DNA from: Paludibacter sp.
GTDB lineage: Bacteria > Bacteroidota > Bacteroidia > Bacteroidales > Paludibacteraceae
Reading direction: 5' to 3'
Length of the DNA: 50,408 bases
Assembly (NCBI GenBank): GCA_027450045.1
Contig: DAIDKM010000016.1
Coordinates: 1-50,408, forward strand
Shown here: in pieces, positions 1-7,599 of the stretch
How positions within the stretch are numbered: the first letter of the stretch is position 1
Layout of the letters: each line of letters opens with the position of its first letter
The notes under the pieces: model-generated
Database searches by the model: none
What the model was told of the DNA's origin: nothing
Seen by the model: only the letters and a program-made list of their open reading frames with translations
Made by a program: the position numbers and the translations under genes

Positions 1-185
1 ATGTACTATTACAGGCATTCAGATACCCGTCGGATAGCCGTCAAGAGGCCATCTGAGCACGTAATTGCAAAAAACAAGCAAGTGCAGGGAAAATGAACAT
101 TTCTATTCAAAAAGCCTGCATGTAATTTTGAAAATACGACATTATCCTATTGTATATCAATGATATTATCGTTTCTCAGCAGACC
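1..185. other. Left edge, no gene seen
   Basis: No convincing coding region is visible. The stretch lies downstream of the leftward acyltransferase gene. A 6-bp inverted repeat (TGCAGG at 83-88 and CCTGCA at 115-120), followed on the minus strand by a T-rich run, could be a weak terminator. Its 26-base loop is too long to call it. Confidence 0.5.
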
Positions 186-1019
186 CTAATTACTTCTTGA
201 AGAAATACTATCCTTCAATTCATACGTCTTGTTGTAAAGAAATTTTCCGTATGCTCTGGAATCTTTAAACTGGCTTTGTTGCTCCACTGAAATAGGTTCA
301 CCTATGCGTAAACGGATGATTTTCCCTTTTTTATTGACAACTTCAGTAGAAATGAGAAGAGAACGAATCAACGGGTGTATCAATCCTGCGAGCAAAAAAA
401 ACCAACTGTTGTGACCATAAAAATAGATAGGGATAACTGGAACTTTTGCTTTTTGAATGAATTTCACCGACGACAATTGCCATTCGCGATCTTTGATTTT
501 TAAATGCTTATCGATATGCGAAACCTGTCCCGAAGGAAAAAAGAAGAGAGGATGTCCATCTTCCAACCACTTTTTTGCAACGCGCAGCCCGGGGAGACTT
601 GATTTATTGCTGGTTGATTTTTGAAATGGATTTACAGGAATAAAATGAAATGAAATGGGTTTGATAAAGCTCAATACGAAATTCGTCAATCCTTTAATGT
701 CCGGACGTTCCTCGCTAATCATTCTTACCAATGCCATGCCATCATACGTCCCGTAAGGGTGATTTGAAACAGTAATAAATTGTTTATTATCAATGAAATG
801 ATGAATATTTTCCGGGTTTTCTACAACGGTCTTAACTCCAAAAAGACGAAATATTTCATCTAAAAATTCACGATCATTTTTTGTTCGTTCTTGTGCAAGA
901 AGACTATTGGCATAAATTTTTTCTTGTGCCGTTACTCTATAAATTATTCTTGCTATTTTCTTTCCCCACTTTTTTTCGAAAAAAGGAGAAACCTGACAAA
1001 ACTCACTAAAACTCACCAC
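186..1019 (-). CDS. Lysophospholipid acyltransferase-family protein (PlsC/GlsA-like)
   Basis: The 277-residue protein is probably an O-acyltransferase that moves a fatty acyl chain onto a lipid head group at the inner membrane. The acyltransferase signature is visible as NHPYGTYDG (residues 86-94) with catalytic-type H87 and D93, and a second block FFFPSGQVS (159-167) corresponds to the FPEG/FPSG motif. The His-Asp spacing is HX5D rather than the textbook HX4D. That spacing is typical of the Bacteroidetes hemolysin-like acyltransferases, which include the glycine-lipid enzyme GlsA. The partner N-acyltransferase (GlsB) is not next door, so the exact substrate is uncertain. The gene starts 6 bp after an Lrp-type regulator gene on the same strand, so the two are probably cotranscribed. 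No signal peptide is present, and hydrophobic stretches around residues 110-130 and 205-225 suggest monotopic membrane binding. Confidence 0.8.
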   Translation of the reverse strand: MVSFSEFCQVSPFFEKKWGKKIARIIYRVTAQEKIYANSLLAQERTKNDREFLDEIFRLFGVKTVVENPENIHHFIDNKQFITVSNHPYGTYDGMALVRMISEERPDIKGLTNFVLSFIKPISFHFIPVNPFQKSTSNKSSLPGLRVAKKWLEDGHPLFFFPSGQVSHIDKHLKIKDREWQLSSVKFIQKAKVPVIPIYFYGHNSWFFLLAGLIHPLIRSLLISTEVVNKKGKIIRLRIGEPISVEQQSQFKDSRAYGKFLYNKTYELKDSISSRSN

Positions 1020-1025
1020 GCTCTT

Positions 1026-1520
1026 TTAATTTTTATCTGTCGTCGACGCTTCGTCTTCACCAAAAATAGACAATTGCCTCCTGAAAATTTCTTCCAATGA
1101 CAATTGAAATGTTTCGGTGTTTGCTACTCCGGGTATTACTGCCAGCCTATCCAATATTAATCTTAATAGATGACGATTGTCCCGCGCATACATCTTAATA
1201 AACATGGCATATTTACCAGTTGTATAATGACATTCAACAATTTCGGGAATTGCTTTTATATAATCTACAACTTCTTGAAATTCAACGTTATTTTTCAATA
1301 CAATTCCGATATAAGCACATGTCTGATACCCCACTTTGTATTGATCAATAACAAATTCAGAATTGCGAATAACTCCTTGTTGTAATAATTTTTGAACTCG
1401 TTGATGAATAGCTGCTCCGGAAACATTACATTCGCGGGCTATTTCTAAAAAAGGAGTTCTCGCATTTTGAGAGATAAAATGCAAAATTTTTTTATCCAAC
1501 TTATCCAATACATGTGCCAT
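1026..1520 (-). CDS. Lrp/AsnC-family transcriptional regulator
   Basis: The 164-residue protein has the usual two-part Lrp/AsnC layout and near-usual length. An N-terminal winged helix-turn-helix occupies about residues 5-60 (LDKLDKKILHFISQNAR, then the recognition segment VSGAAIHQRVQKLLQQGVI). A C-terminal ligand-binding/oligomerisation RAM domain occupies about 65-150. Such proteins bind DNA as dimers to octamers and sense amino acids or related small molecules; the effector cannot be told from sequence. A charged tail of about 12 residues extends past the RAM domain. It is the first gene of a two-gene unit with the acyltransferase. A Bacteroidetes-type promoter sits just upstream (1543-1573), implying a very short leader. 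Confidence 0.9.
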   Translation of the reverse strand: MAHVLDKLDKKILHFISQNARTPFLEIARECNVSGAAIHQRVQKLLQQGVIRNSEFVIDQYKVGYQTCAYIGIVLKNNVEFQEVVDYIKAIPEIVECHYTTGKYAMFIKMYARDNRHLLRLILDRLAVIPGVANTETFQLSLEEIFRRQLSIFGEDEASTTDKN

Positions 1521-1542
1521 AGCATTTCGTTTAAGTTTTTTG

Positions 1543-1573
1543 CAAAAGTACTCTTTTTTATGAATAAAACAAT
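1543..1573 (-). promoter_or_regulatory. Bacteroidetes-type promoter for the Lrp-type regulator
   Basis: On the minus strand the sequence reads ATTG (1573-1570), a 19-bp spacer, then TACTTTTG (1550-1543). This matches the Bacteroidetes housekeeping promoter, a -33 TTTG/TTG and a -7 TAnnTTTG with a 19-21 bp spacer. Transcription would start near 1536, about 15 bases before the ATG. Confidence 0.6.
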
Positions 1574-1864
1574 CTAATACAACCCTTTCTGCATCAAAAA
1601 ACTACTATTTAACAAATTTGAAATTTTGGTTCACAACCCTGTTGATTAGTTGTTCTTTTCTTGAAATAACTTTCTGTGATTGCCTATTGTTTTTTTGTTA
1701 CTTTTTTTTATGCGAACTTTTCGCCCAAATCTCCAAAAATAGTTTTCATATTTTGTTTCAATACCATTCCCCTGTTTTTGAACTATCCCCAATACCATAT
1801 AGGCAAATTTGTTGCTAACTTTGTTTTTTATAAACAGATGGTTGATAACTATCTTATTTATTAT

Positions 1865-1901
1865 AAATGAACATCTTACATCTTTCAAAAGTTGTTCATT
1901 T
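1865..1901. repeat. 9-bp inverted repeat upstream of nadA
   Basis: AAATGAACA and TGTTCATTT are perfect inverted arms separated by 19 bases, 111 bp before the nadA start and downstream of the TAACTTTG box. It could be an operator or an mRNA hairpin in the nadA leader. No known NAD regulator motif was recognised, and AT-rich dyads of this size also occur by chance. Confidence 0.3.
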
Positions 1902-2011
1902 TTTCTTCAAAACTACAGTAACAATGAGAAAATACCTCATCAAAGAAAGTTATCAACGTTTTCAACACCCTATTATCATCAGTCATTGATTAGTTTAAAA
2001 CTTTTAAAAAT

Positions 2012-2995
2012 ATGAATATAGAAAATAGATGGTTCATAACTGGATTTGTTGATGAACCGGTACCCGATTCTGTTGATCTGATTCAAGAAATAAAACGATT
2101 GAAAAAAGAAAAGAATGCCGTTATCTTAGCACATTATTATCAAATAGATGATATACAAGATATTGCAGATGTAGTTGGTGATAGTTTGGCGTTAGCGCAA
2201 CAAGCCACCAAAATAGAAGCTGATCTCATTGTAATGTGTGGTGTGCATTTTATGGCTGAAACAGTCAAAATTCTCAATCCGACTAAAAAAGTATTGCTTC
2301 CCGATTTGCATGCTGGTTGTTCGTTAGCTGACAGTTGCCCTTACGACGATTTTAAGCGATTTGTGGAAGCTCATCCTGACCATAAGGTGATTTCGTATGT
2401 CAACACTTCTGCAGCGGTAAAAACACTTACAGACGTCGTTGTTACTTCGAGTAATGCACGCCAAATAGTGGAGAGTTTTCCTGCCAATCAAAAATTAATT
2501 TTTGCACCTGATCGTAATTTGGGAAATTACATTAATAGTGTTACCGGACGGAATATGCTTTTATGGGATGGAGCTTGTCATGTGCATGAACAATTTTCAC
2601 TTGAAAAAATAGTGGAATTGAAGAAAAAATATCCGCAGTCATTGATTTTAGCACATCCAGAATGTCAACGAGTTGTACTCAATGTAGCTGATTTCATAGG
2701 TTCTACATTAGCTCTGTTGAATTTTTCTAAAGAATCAGAAGCTACACAATTTATTGTTGCTACAGAAAGTGGCATTATTCATGAAATGAGAAAATCATCT
2801 CCAAATAAAGAGTTTATTCCGGCGCCACCCATTGATAGTACCTGTGGTTGTAATGATTGTAATTTTATGAAATTGAACACATTAAAAAAACTCTATCTTT
2901 GTTTGAAACATGAATATCCATTTGTTGAAGTTGAGGAATCTGTGAGAGAGAAAGCAGAAATACCTATTCGTAGAATGTTAGAACTAAGTAAATAA
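2012..2995 (+). CDS. nadA: Quinolinate synthase NadA
   Basis: The enzyme condenses iminoaspartate with dihydroxyacetone phosphate to give quinolinate, the second step of de novo NAD synthesis, using an oxygen-sensitive [4Fe-4S] cluster in the cytoplasm. The 327-residue length is normal. The three pseudo-repeat domains are recognisable from VILAHYYQIDDIQDIADVVG (residues 37-56), which carries the active-site HYY motif. Likely cluster ligands are C103 (in DLHAGCSLADSC), C218 (in HPEC) and C283 (in STCGCNDCNFMKLN). The usual partners nadB and nadC are not beside it; the next gene, a PAP2 phosphatase, starts 7 bp downstream and is probably cotranscribed. The start codon ATG follows an AT-rich stretch, as is common in this phylum. 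Confidence 0.96.
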   Translation: MNIENRWFITGFVDEPVPDSVDLIQEIKRLKKEKNAVILAHYYQIDDIQDIADVVGDSLALAQQATKIEADLIVMCGVHFMAETVKILNPTKKVLLPDLHAGCSLADSCPYDDFKRFVEAHPDHKVISYVNTSAAVKTLTDVVVTSSNARQIVESFPANQKLIFAPDRNLGNYINSVTGRNMLLWDGACHVHEQFSLEKIVELKKKYPQSLILAHPECQRVVLNVADFIGSTLALLNFSKESEATQFIVATESGIIHEMRKSSPNKEFIPAPPIDSTCGCNDCNFMKLNTLKKLYLCLKHEYPFVEVEESVREKAEIPIRRMLELSK

Positions 2996-3002
2996 TTGAA
3001 TT

Positions 3003-3650
3003 ATGAGATACCAAAAGCATATTTTTATTGCAATCCTTTTTCTTTTTCAAGTTAGTTTTTCAAATGGTCAAACCTTAGATGCACGATGGCTCCATGCTAT
3101 TAATTCAAATTCAACCCCTTTTCTAAACAGAAGTACAACATTTTTGTCAAGTACGACAGCGGATGTTGCCGTGGGATTACCAGTTATATTGTTAGGAATT
3201 GGATATTTAGGCAATAATGAATCGTTGACGGAAGGAGGTTGGTACATGGGTTCTTCCTTGGTAATATCCAGTTTTTTCACGTTAGCTACAAAGTATGCGG
3301 TGAATAGACCAAGACCTTATGTGACGTATCCCGGTTACTTTCAACCGCGTGGTTTAGAAGGTAGTCCTTCTTTTCCGTCTGGACATACATCTTTAGCTTT
3401 TAGCACGGCTATGTCGTTAAGTATGTATTGTCCAAAATGGTATGTAGTTGTGCCTTCTTTTGTATGGGCAACATCAGTGGGGTATAGCAGAATGAATGAG
3501 GGAGTACATTATCCGTCTGATGTTCTTACAGGGGCAATTTTTGGAGCAGGAAGCGCTTGGCTTACTTTCAAATTAAATAAATGGTTGAATCATCCTATTC
3601 AGCGAGTGTCGCATCATACCTTAAAATGGATTCATCCGAATAATAAGTAA
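3003..3650 (+). CDS. PAP2-family acid phosphatase, exported
   Basis: The 215-residue protein is a member of the phosphatidic acid phosphatase type 2 superfamily, probably removing a phosphate from a lipid phosphate such as undecaprenyl diphosphate or phosphatidylglycerol phosphate on the outer face of the inner membrane. All three signature motifs are present: KYAVNRPRP (residues 97-105, KX6RP), PSGH (125-128) with catalytic H128, and SRMNEGVHYPSD (162-173, SRX5HX3D) with H169 and D173. A signal peptide or first membrane helix covers residues 1-22, and further hydrophobic segments fall near 55-70, 82-96 and 145-160. The gene follows nadA by 7 bp. Its stop lies one base from the stop of the convergent trhP-like gene. 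The substrate is not readable from sequence. Confidence 0.9.
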   Translation: MRYQKHIFIAILFLFQVSFSNGQTLDARWLHAINSNSTPFLNRSTTFLSSTTADVAVGLPVILLGIGYLGNNESLTEGGWYMGSSLVISSFFTLATKYAVNRPRPYVTYPGYFQPRGLEGSPSFPSGHTSLAFSTAMSLSMYCPKWYVVVPSFVWATSVGYSRMNEGVHYPSDVLTGAIFGAGSAWLTFKLNKWLNHPIQRVSHHTLKWIHPNNK

Positions 3651-3651
3651 T

Positions 3652-4911
3652 TCATTTATTTTCAATGGTATTTGGTGTGTCAACCCATTTATAGATTTTG
3701 TCGTTGCGATGAACTTTTTCAGAAACAGAAATTGAAAAATAGTCTCCTTTTTTAGCCATTTCTGTTGGTTTTAAATCAACACGAATTTCAGAAATTTTTT
3801 CCAGGTGGCTTCCTGTTGTAGCGCCTATAAACAGTAATTCGTCTCCAATCGAAACATTGTTTGTTTCTACAACACATTCAACGACACCAATTTGATTAAA
3901 ATAATTGGTAACTTTTCCGATATAAAGTTTTCGTTTTGTAGCTTCTGATCCGTAATTTTTGCTCCATTCTCCGATGCGTTGACCTAAATAATATCCGTTC
4001 CAAAATCCACGATTAAATACTTGTTTGAGACGTGCGTCCCAGTTTGCAATTTTCTCATCGGTAAAAGAATTATCAAGATAAGCCACGATGGCTTCTTTGT
4101 AGCATGAAACAACGGTACGTACATATTCTGCGCTTCGTGCTCTCCCTTCAATTTTGAAAACACGCACACCTGCATCAATCATCTTATTTATAAAATGGAT
4201 GGTTTTCAAATCTTTAGGAGACATGATATATTCATTGTCAATCTCTAATTCGATATCCGAGTCTTTATCTTTCACCGTGTAACCTCTTCTGCAAACTTGC
4301 ATGCAAGCTCCTCTATTGGCTGATGAATTCATTTCGTGAAGACTTAAATAACATTTTCCCGAGATTGCCATGCACAATGCACCATGTGCAAACATTTCAA
4401 TACGAATGAGTTGATTTTTTTTACCTGTAATGTTTTTATTTATAATTTGTTGGTGTATTTCACTGACTTGATCTAAATTCAATTCACGAGCTAAAACCAC
4501 TACATCGGCAAACTGAGCATAAAATTGAAGAGCATTTATGTTTGAAATATTCAATTGTGTGGAAAGATGCACTTCCAGCCCGATTTGATTGGCATATTGC
4601 ATGGCAGCTACGTCGGATGCGATTATTGCTGTAATGCCCGTTTCTTTTGCTTTATCGGCAATTTGATGCATTAGATTCAAATCTTCATCGTAGAGTACCG
4701 TGTTTATTGTTAGGTAGCTTTTAATACCGTTTTCCTTACAAATGGATACGATTGTAGTTAAGTCATTTATAGTAAAATTATTGGATGATTTAGCTCGCAT
4801 ATTGAGATTTTCGATGCCGAAATAGATAGAATCGGCGCCACCTTGTATTGCGGCTGTGAGCGATTCCCATGAACCGACAGGAGCCATTATTTCAAAATCT
4901 GATAGTTGCAT
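3652..4911 (-). CDS. trhP: U32-family protein, probable tRNA U34 hydroxylation factor TrhP
   Basis: The 419-residue protein belongs to the so-called peptidase U32 family, whose studied members are iron-sulfur hydroxylation factors rather than proteases. It resembles E. coli YegQ/TrhP, which makes 5-hydroxyuridine at tRNA position 34 using prephenate. It opens with MAPVGSWESLTAAIQGGAD (residues 9-27). The diagnostic block MFAHGALCMAISGKCYLS (173-190) is followed by GACMQVCRRGY, giving four probable cluster cysteines C180, C187, C203 and C207. SPKDLKTIHFI (231-241) is the usual following motif. The length fits TrhP (about 450) better than the longer rRNA factor RlhA (about 650). It lies 39 bp downstream of mnmA on the same strand, so both genes of this pair are predicted to modify wobble uridine. 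Confidence 0.85.
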   Translation of the reverse strand: MQLSDFEIMAPVGSWESLTAAIQGGADSIYFGIENLNMRAKSSNNFTINDLTTIVSICKENGIKSYLTINTVLYDEDLNLMHQIADKAKETGITAIIASDVAAMQYANQIGLEVHLSTQLNISNINALQFYAQFADVVVLARELNLDQVSEIHQQIINKNITGKKNQLIRIEMFAHGALCMAISGKCYLSLHEMNSSANRGACMQVCRRGYTVKDKDSDIELEIDNEYIMSPKDLKTIHFINKMIDAGVRVFKIEGRARSAEYVRTVVSCYKEAIVAYLDNSFTDEKIANWDARLKQVFNRGFWNGYYLGQRIGEWSKNYGSEATKRKLYIGKVTNYFNQIGVVECVVETNNVSIGDELLFIGATTGSHLEKISEIRVDLKPTEMAKKGDYFSISVSEKVHRNDKIYKWVDTPNTIENK

Positions 4912-4950
4912 GTATTTTGTATATTGAAAAAATTGAAAGTAAATAGAGAA

Positions 4951-6018
4951 TCAGTCAATTATCATTCCGCTCCCTAAGCAAAGATGAGATTCTTGGTCGT
5001 AAATCACACCAAATTGTCCGGAAGCAATGCCTTGAATTTTCTCTTCAGAGTGAATGCGAAAAATATCGTTGATTTTAGTCAATTTCCCCTGCGTAAATTC
5101 AGGTGTATGACGAATTTTGAAAGTGATCTCTTTTTCGTCTTTGAAATCTCCCCAAATATCTTCGGTGATATATTGAAATCCTTGTAAGTTAATTACTTTT
5201 CCATATTGAGTTTCAGGATCGTATCCATTGGAAACATATAAAATATTTTCTTCGGGATTTTTTTTAACAACAAACCAAGGTCCTCCGCTAAGACCTAATC
5301 CTTTGCGCTGACCAATGGTGTGAAACCAGTATCCTTTGTGTTTGCCGACTATTTTTCCGGTTTCTAATTGTACGATAAGACCTTCTTTTTCTCCTAAATA
5401 TCGACGAATAAAATCGTTGTAATTTATTTTTCCAAGGAAACAAATTCCCTGACTATCTTTTCGTTGAGCGCTTGGCAACTGCGCTTTCAAAGCTATTTCG
5501 CGCACTTGAGGTTTCAGAAGATGCCCGATGGGAAACATTAATTTGCTTACTTGCATGTAATCGATTTGACCTAAAAAATAAGTTTGATCCTTCACATGAT
5601 CAGCAGCCGTGGATAGATATGTTTTTTCTTCAACAGTTGTGGTTGTTGCATAGTGACCTGTAGCAATCTTGTCAAATTCTTTTCCCCATTTTTGTTCAAA
5701 CGAGCCAAATTTAATCAGTTTGTTGCACATCATGTCAGGATTAGGAGTCAAACCACGCTTTACTGCTTCAATGGTGTAGCTAACCACATTTTCCCAATAT
5801 TCTTCATGCAACGAAACTATTTCAAAACGACAACCATATTTTTTTGCTATAAACGACGTAATTTCAATATCTTCCTCAGAAGGACAATCTACAAAACCGT
5901 CTTTTTCTTCCATCCCTATTTGGATATAAAAAATAGTTGGATCGTATCCGGCTTCTTTGAGAAGATGAACCATCACGGAGCTGTCAACACCTCCTGAAAC
6001 TAATGCTGCAATATTCAT
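4951..6018 (-). CDS. mnmA: tRNA-specific 2-thiouridylase MnmA
   Basis: MnmA activates U34 of tRNA Lys, Glu and Gln with ATP and installs sulfur, giving 2-thiouridine. The 355-residue protein shows the PP-loop ATP-binding motif SGGVDSS (residues 8-14), the PNPDMMCNK block with catalytic C98, and the second catalytic cysteine C193 in [15 protein letters not shown] (120-126) and TIGQRKGLG are further family signatures. It is the first gene of a leftward pair with the trhP-like gene. A -7 type box TACTTTTG lies at 6111-6104 on the minus strand, giving a leader of about 80 bases, though no clear -33 element is seen. The start ATG gives the expected [14 protein letters not shown] amino terminus. 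Confidence 0.96.
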   Translation of the reverse strand: MNIAALVSGGVDSSVMVHLLKEAGYDPTIFYIQIGMEEKDGFVDCPSEEDIEITSFIAKKYGCRFEIVSLHEEYWENVVSYTIEAVKRGLTPNPDMMCNKLIKFGSFEQKWGKEFDKIATGHYATTTTVEEKTYLSTAADHVKDQTYFLGQIDYMQVSKLMFPIGHLLKPQVREIALKAQLPSAQRKDSQGICFLGKINYNDFIRRYLGEKEGLIVQLETGKIVGKHKGYWFHTIGQRKGLGLSGGPWFVVKKNPEENILYVSNGYDPETQYGKVINLQGFQYITEDIWGDFKDEKEITFKIRHTPEFTQGKLTKINDIFRIHSEEKIQGIASGQFGVIYDQESHLCLGSGMIID

Positions 6019-6333
6019 GAACTTTTTGTTCCTATTTTATTTAATTGAATATGAACTATATATGTGTAACTTGAAAAATAATTAATCGAAAAATCATAGT
6101 TTGCAAAAGTACGCAAAAAAGCAGTATCTTTACCATCCATTCTGTTTTACAATCTATTAGCATATTGAGAGTGATAGAATGGAATTGGTCTTTCTGTAAT
6201 GTGTTATGCATATTCATTTAAATAACTACTAATTATTTAGTTATGAAGTAAGCATTCAATAATGGTTAATCTAACGACCATGTTTATTTGCGAGTTTCAT
6301 AAATTCTTAGTGTGGAAAATAAAACAAATACGT
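6019..6333. other. Divergent intergenic region (mnmA / lemA)
   Basis: This is 315 bp between divergent genes. It contains the minus-strand -7 box TACTTTTG (6111-6104) for mnmA, an AT-rich inverted repeat ATAACTA (6222-6228) / TAGTTAT (6238-6244), and from 6290 to 6333 a leader that closely resembles the one upstream of the gene at 7600. An in-frame ATG at 6262 precedes the better lemA start at 6334. Confidence 0.45.
6290..6333 (+). repeat. Leader element shared with the 7600 gene (copy 1)
   Basis: The 44 bases before the lemA ATG align with the 43 bases before the ygcG-like ATG (7557-7599). They share GCGAGTT, CATA, CTT, GAAAATAAAA and ACGT directly before ATG, in the same order and spacing, at roughly three bases in four. 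The two genes themselves are not homologous. Confidence 0.5.
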
Positions 6334-6924
6334 ATGAAAAAGGGAGTTGTTGTTTTAGTCGTTGTAGTTGCCATTTTGGCGCTATTTGTTTTTTGGGGAA
6401 TTGGAACGTACAATAGTTTGGTATCCAAAGAAGAAGCTGTAAAATCGCAGTGGGCAAATGTGGAAAATGTGTATCAACGTCGTTTGGATTTGATACCAAA
6501 CTTGGTTGCTACGGTGAAAGGTTATGCTACACACGAAGAGAAAACGTTGACAGAAGTAGTGGAAGCACGTGCAAAAGCTACTCAAGTTACCATCGATCCT
6601 ACTAAATTGAATGATAGTAATATAGCTGCTTTTGAAAAGGTACAATCAGGCTTATCAGGCGCTTTGTCTCGTTTGATGGTAAGTGTGGAACGTTATCCTG
6701 ACCTGAAAGCTAACCAGAATTTTTTGGATTTACAGTCTCAACTTGAAGGTACAGAAAACAGAATAGCAGTTGAACGTCGTAAATATAACGAAATAGCTCA
6801 GCAATTTAATACCTCTATTCGTAGTTTTCCGGCTAATTTGATTGCAGGCATGGGGAGTTTTGAAATGAAAGGTTATTTCAAATCAACAGAAGCTGCCTCG
6901 GTTGCCCCTGTTGTTAAGTTTTAA
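6334..6924 (+). CDS. lemA: LemA-family membrane protein
   Basis: The 196-residue LemA protein has one amino-terminal membrane helix (about residues 5-25, VVVLVVVVAILALFVFWGIG) followed by the classic LemA segment YNSLVSKEEAVKSQWANVENVYQRR... and a long alpha-helical domain. ERYPDLKANQNFLDLQSQLEGTEN is the family hallmark near residues 118-141. The ATG at 6334 is preferred over the in-frame ATG at 6262, because it gives the standard lysine-then-hydrophobic amino terminus and the usual length, and because a conserved leader ends exactly there. LemA proteins are membrane-anchored and of unclear biochemical role; in many Bacteroidetes they are encoded with TPM-domain proteins, as here. The three genes at 6334-8409 probably work together on envelope maintenance, but that is inference. 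Confidence 0.92.
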   Translation: MKKGVVVLVVVVAILALFVFWGIGTYNSLVSKEEAVKSQWANVENVYQRRLDLIPNLVATVKGYATHEEKTLTEVVEARAKATQVTIDPTKLNDSNIAAFEKVQSGLSGALSRLMVSVERYPDLKANQNFLDLQSQLEGTENRIAVERRKYNEIAQQFNTSIRSFPANLIAGMGSFEMKGYFKSTEAASVAPVVKF

Positions 6925-6954
6925 TTGCTCGTTTACTAAAATCTAATTGTGATT

Positions 6955-7392
6955 ATGGATGTAACTCACTTTTTTTCAAAAGATCAGCAGGACGCGATTA
7001 AAAATGCCATTGTTGAGGCGGAGTTAAATACATCCGGAGAAATCAGGGTGCATATTGAATCGTATTGCAAAGGTGATCCCATGAAACGGGCTTTGTCGTT
7101 GTTTCATTCTTTGGAAATGCACAAGACTCAACATCGCAACGGTGTTTTATTTTATGTAGCATTGAAAAGTCACAAATTGGCTATTATTGGCGATGAAGCG
7201 ATTCACCAGAATGTTACGCAATCTTTTTGGGATGATCAGTCAGCCAAGATGTTGTCGTTTTTTGCTCAAAATCTCTATACGGAAGCATTAGTGGCTGCAA
7301 TTCTGGCTGCCGGTGAAAAGCTCAAAGAATATTTTCCTCATGAAGAAACGGATATCAATGAGCTTTCGGATGAAATTTCTTTTGGATTGTAG
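6955..7392 (+). CDS. TPM-domain protein, cytoplasmic form
   Basis: The 145-residue protein is essentially one TPM domain (TLP18.3/Psb32/MOLO-1 fold), seen from IKNAIVEAELNTSGEIRVHIES through NGVLFYVALKSHKLAIIGDEAIHQNV to the helical end. The motif GEIRVHIE and the ALKSHKLAIIGDE strand-turn are characteristic. There is no signal peptide or membrane helix, so it should be cytoplasmic. The ATG at 6955 is chosen over the GTG two codons upstream (6949). It lies 30 bp after lemA and is almost certainly cotranscribed. TPM domains occur in a photosystem II repair phosphatase and in other envelope-linked proteins. The function in Bacteroidetes is not established. Confidence 0.85.
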   Translation: MDVTHFFSKDQQDAIKNAIVEAELNTSGEIRVHIESYCKGDPMKRALSLFHSLEMHKTQHRNGVLFYVALKSHKLAIIGDEAIHQNVTQSFWDDQSAKMLSFFAQNLYTEALVAAILAAGEKLKEYFPHEETDINELSDEISFGL

Positions 7393-7424
7393 CATTTTCA
7401 ACGCCTGATAACTTTATGAATAGA

Positions 7425-7470
7425 ACATGTAAATTACTTACATCGACTTGTATGAGAATAGTTTACATGT
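7425..7470. repeat. 9-bp inverted repeat between the TPM gene and the ygcG-like gene
   Basis: ACATGTAAA (7425-7433) and TTTACATGT (7462-7470) are perfect inverted arms with a 28-base loop, in the 207-bp gap before the ygcG-like gene. It is not followed by a T-run, so it is more likely a protein-binding dyad or an RNA hairpin than a terminator. No regulator is known for it. Confidence 0.35.
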
Positions 7471-7556
7471 GAATTCCAGTTGTCATTTAAAATCAAAATT
7501 ATTTACAAATGAAACGAGCCATAAAATGACTTATAATCAAGAGAATGATTATCTTG

Positions 7557-7599
7557 GCGAGTTCCATACATCCTTGATGTTAGAAAATAAAATTCACGT
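7557..7599 (+). repeat. Leader element shared with lemA (copy 2)
   Basis: This is the second copy of the leader described at 6290-6333, ending immediately before the ATG at 7600. Its presence suggests that the two genes share transcript start or translation control even though they lie in one cluster. Confidence 0.5.

Larger units (their letters stand above)
1521..2011. other. Divergent intergenic region (Lrp regulator / nadA)
   Basis: This is 491 bp of very AT-rich DNA between two divergent genes. It holds the minus-strand promoter at 1543-1573, a possible plus-strand -7 box TAACTTTG at 1816-1823 without a clear -33 partner, and a 9-bp inverted repeat (AAATGAACA at 1865-1873, TGTTCATTT at 1893-1901). 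The short reading frames inside it overlap one another on both strands, have no ribosome-binding context and look like chance. Confidence 0.5.

Noticed and set aside
83-120. TGCAGG/CCTGCA inverted repeat at the left edge
   Set aside because: Six-bp arms with a 26-base loop are too weak for a terminator call.
1618-2015. Several overlapping small frames on both strands before nadA
   Set aside because: Very AT-rich, phenylalanine/isoleucine/asparagine-rich chance translations with no initiation context. A promoter-like box and a dyad explain the region better.
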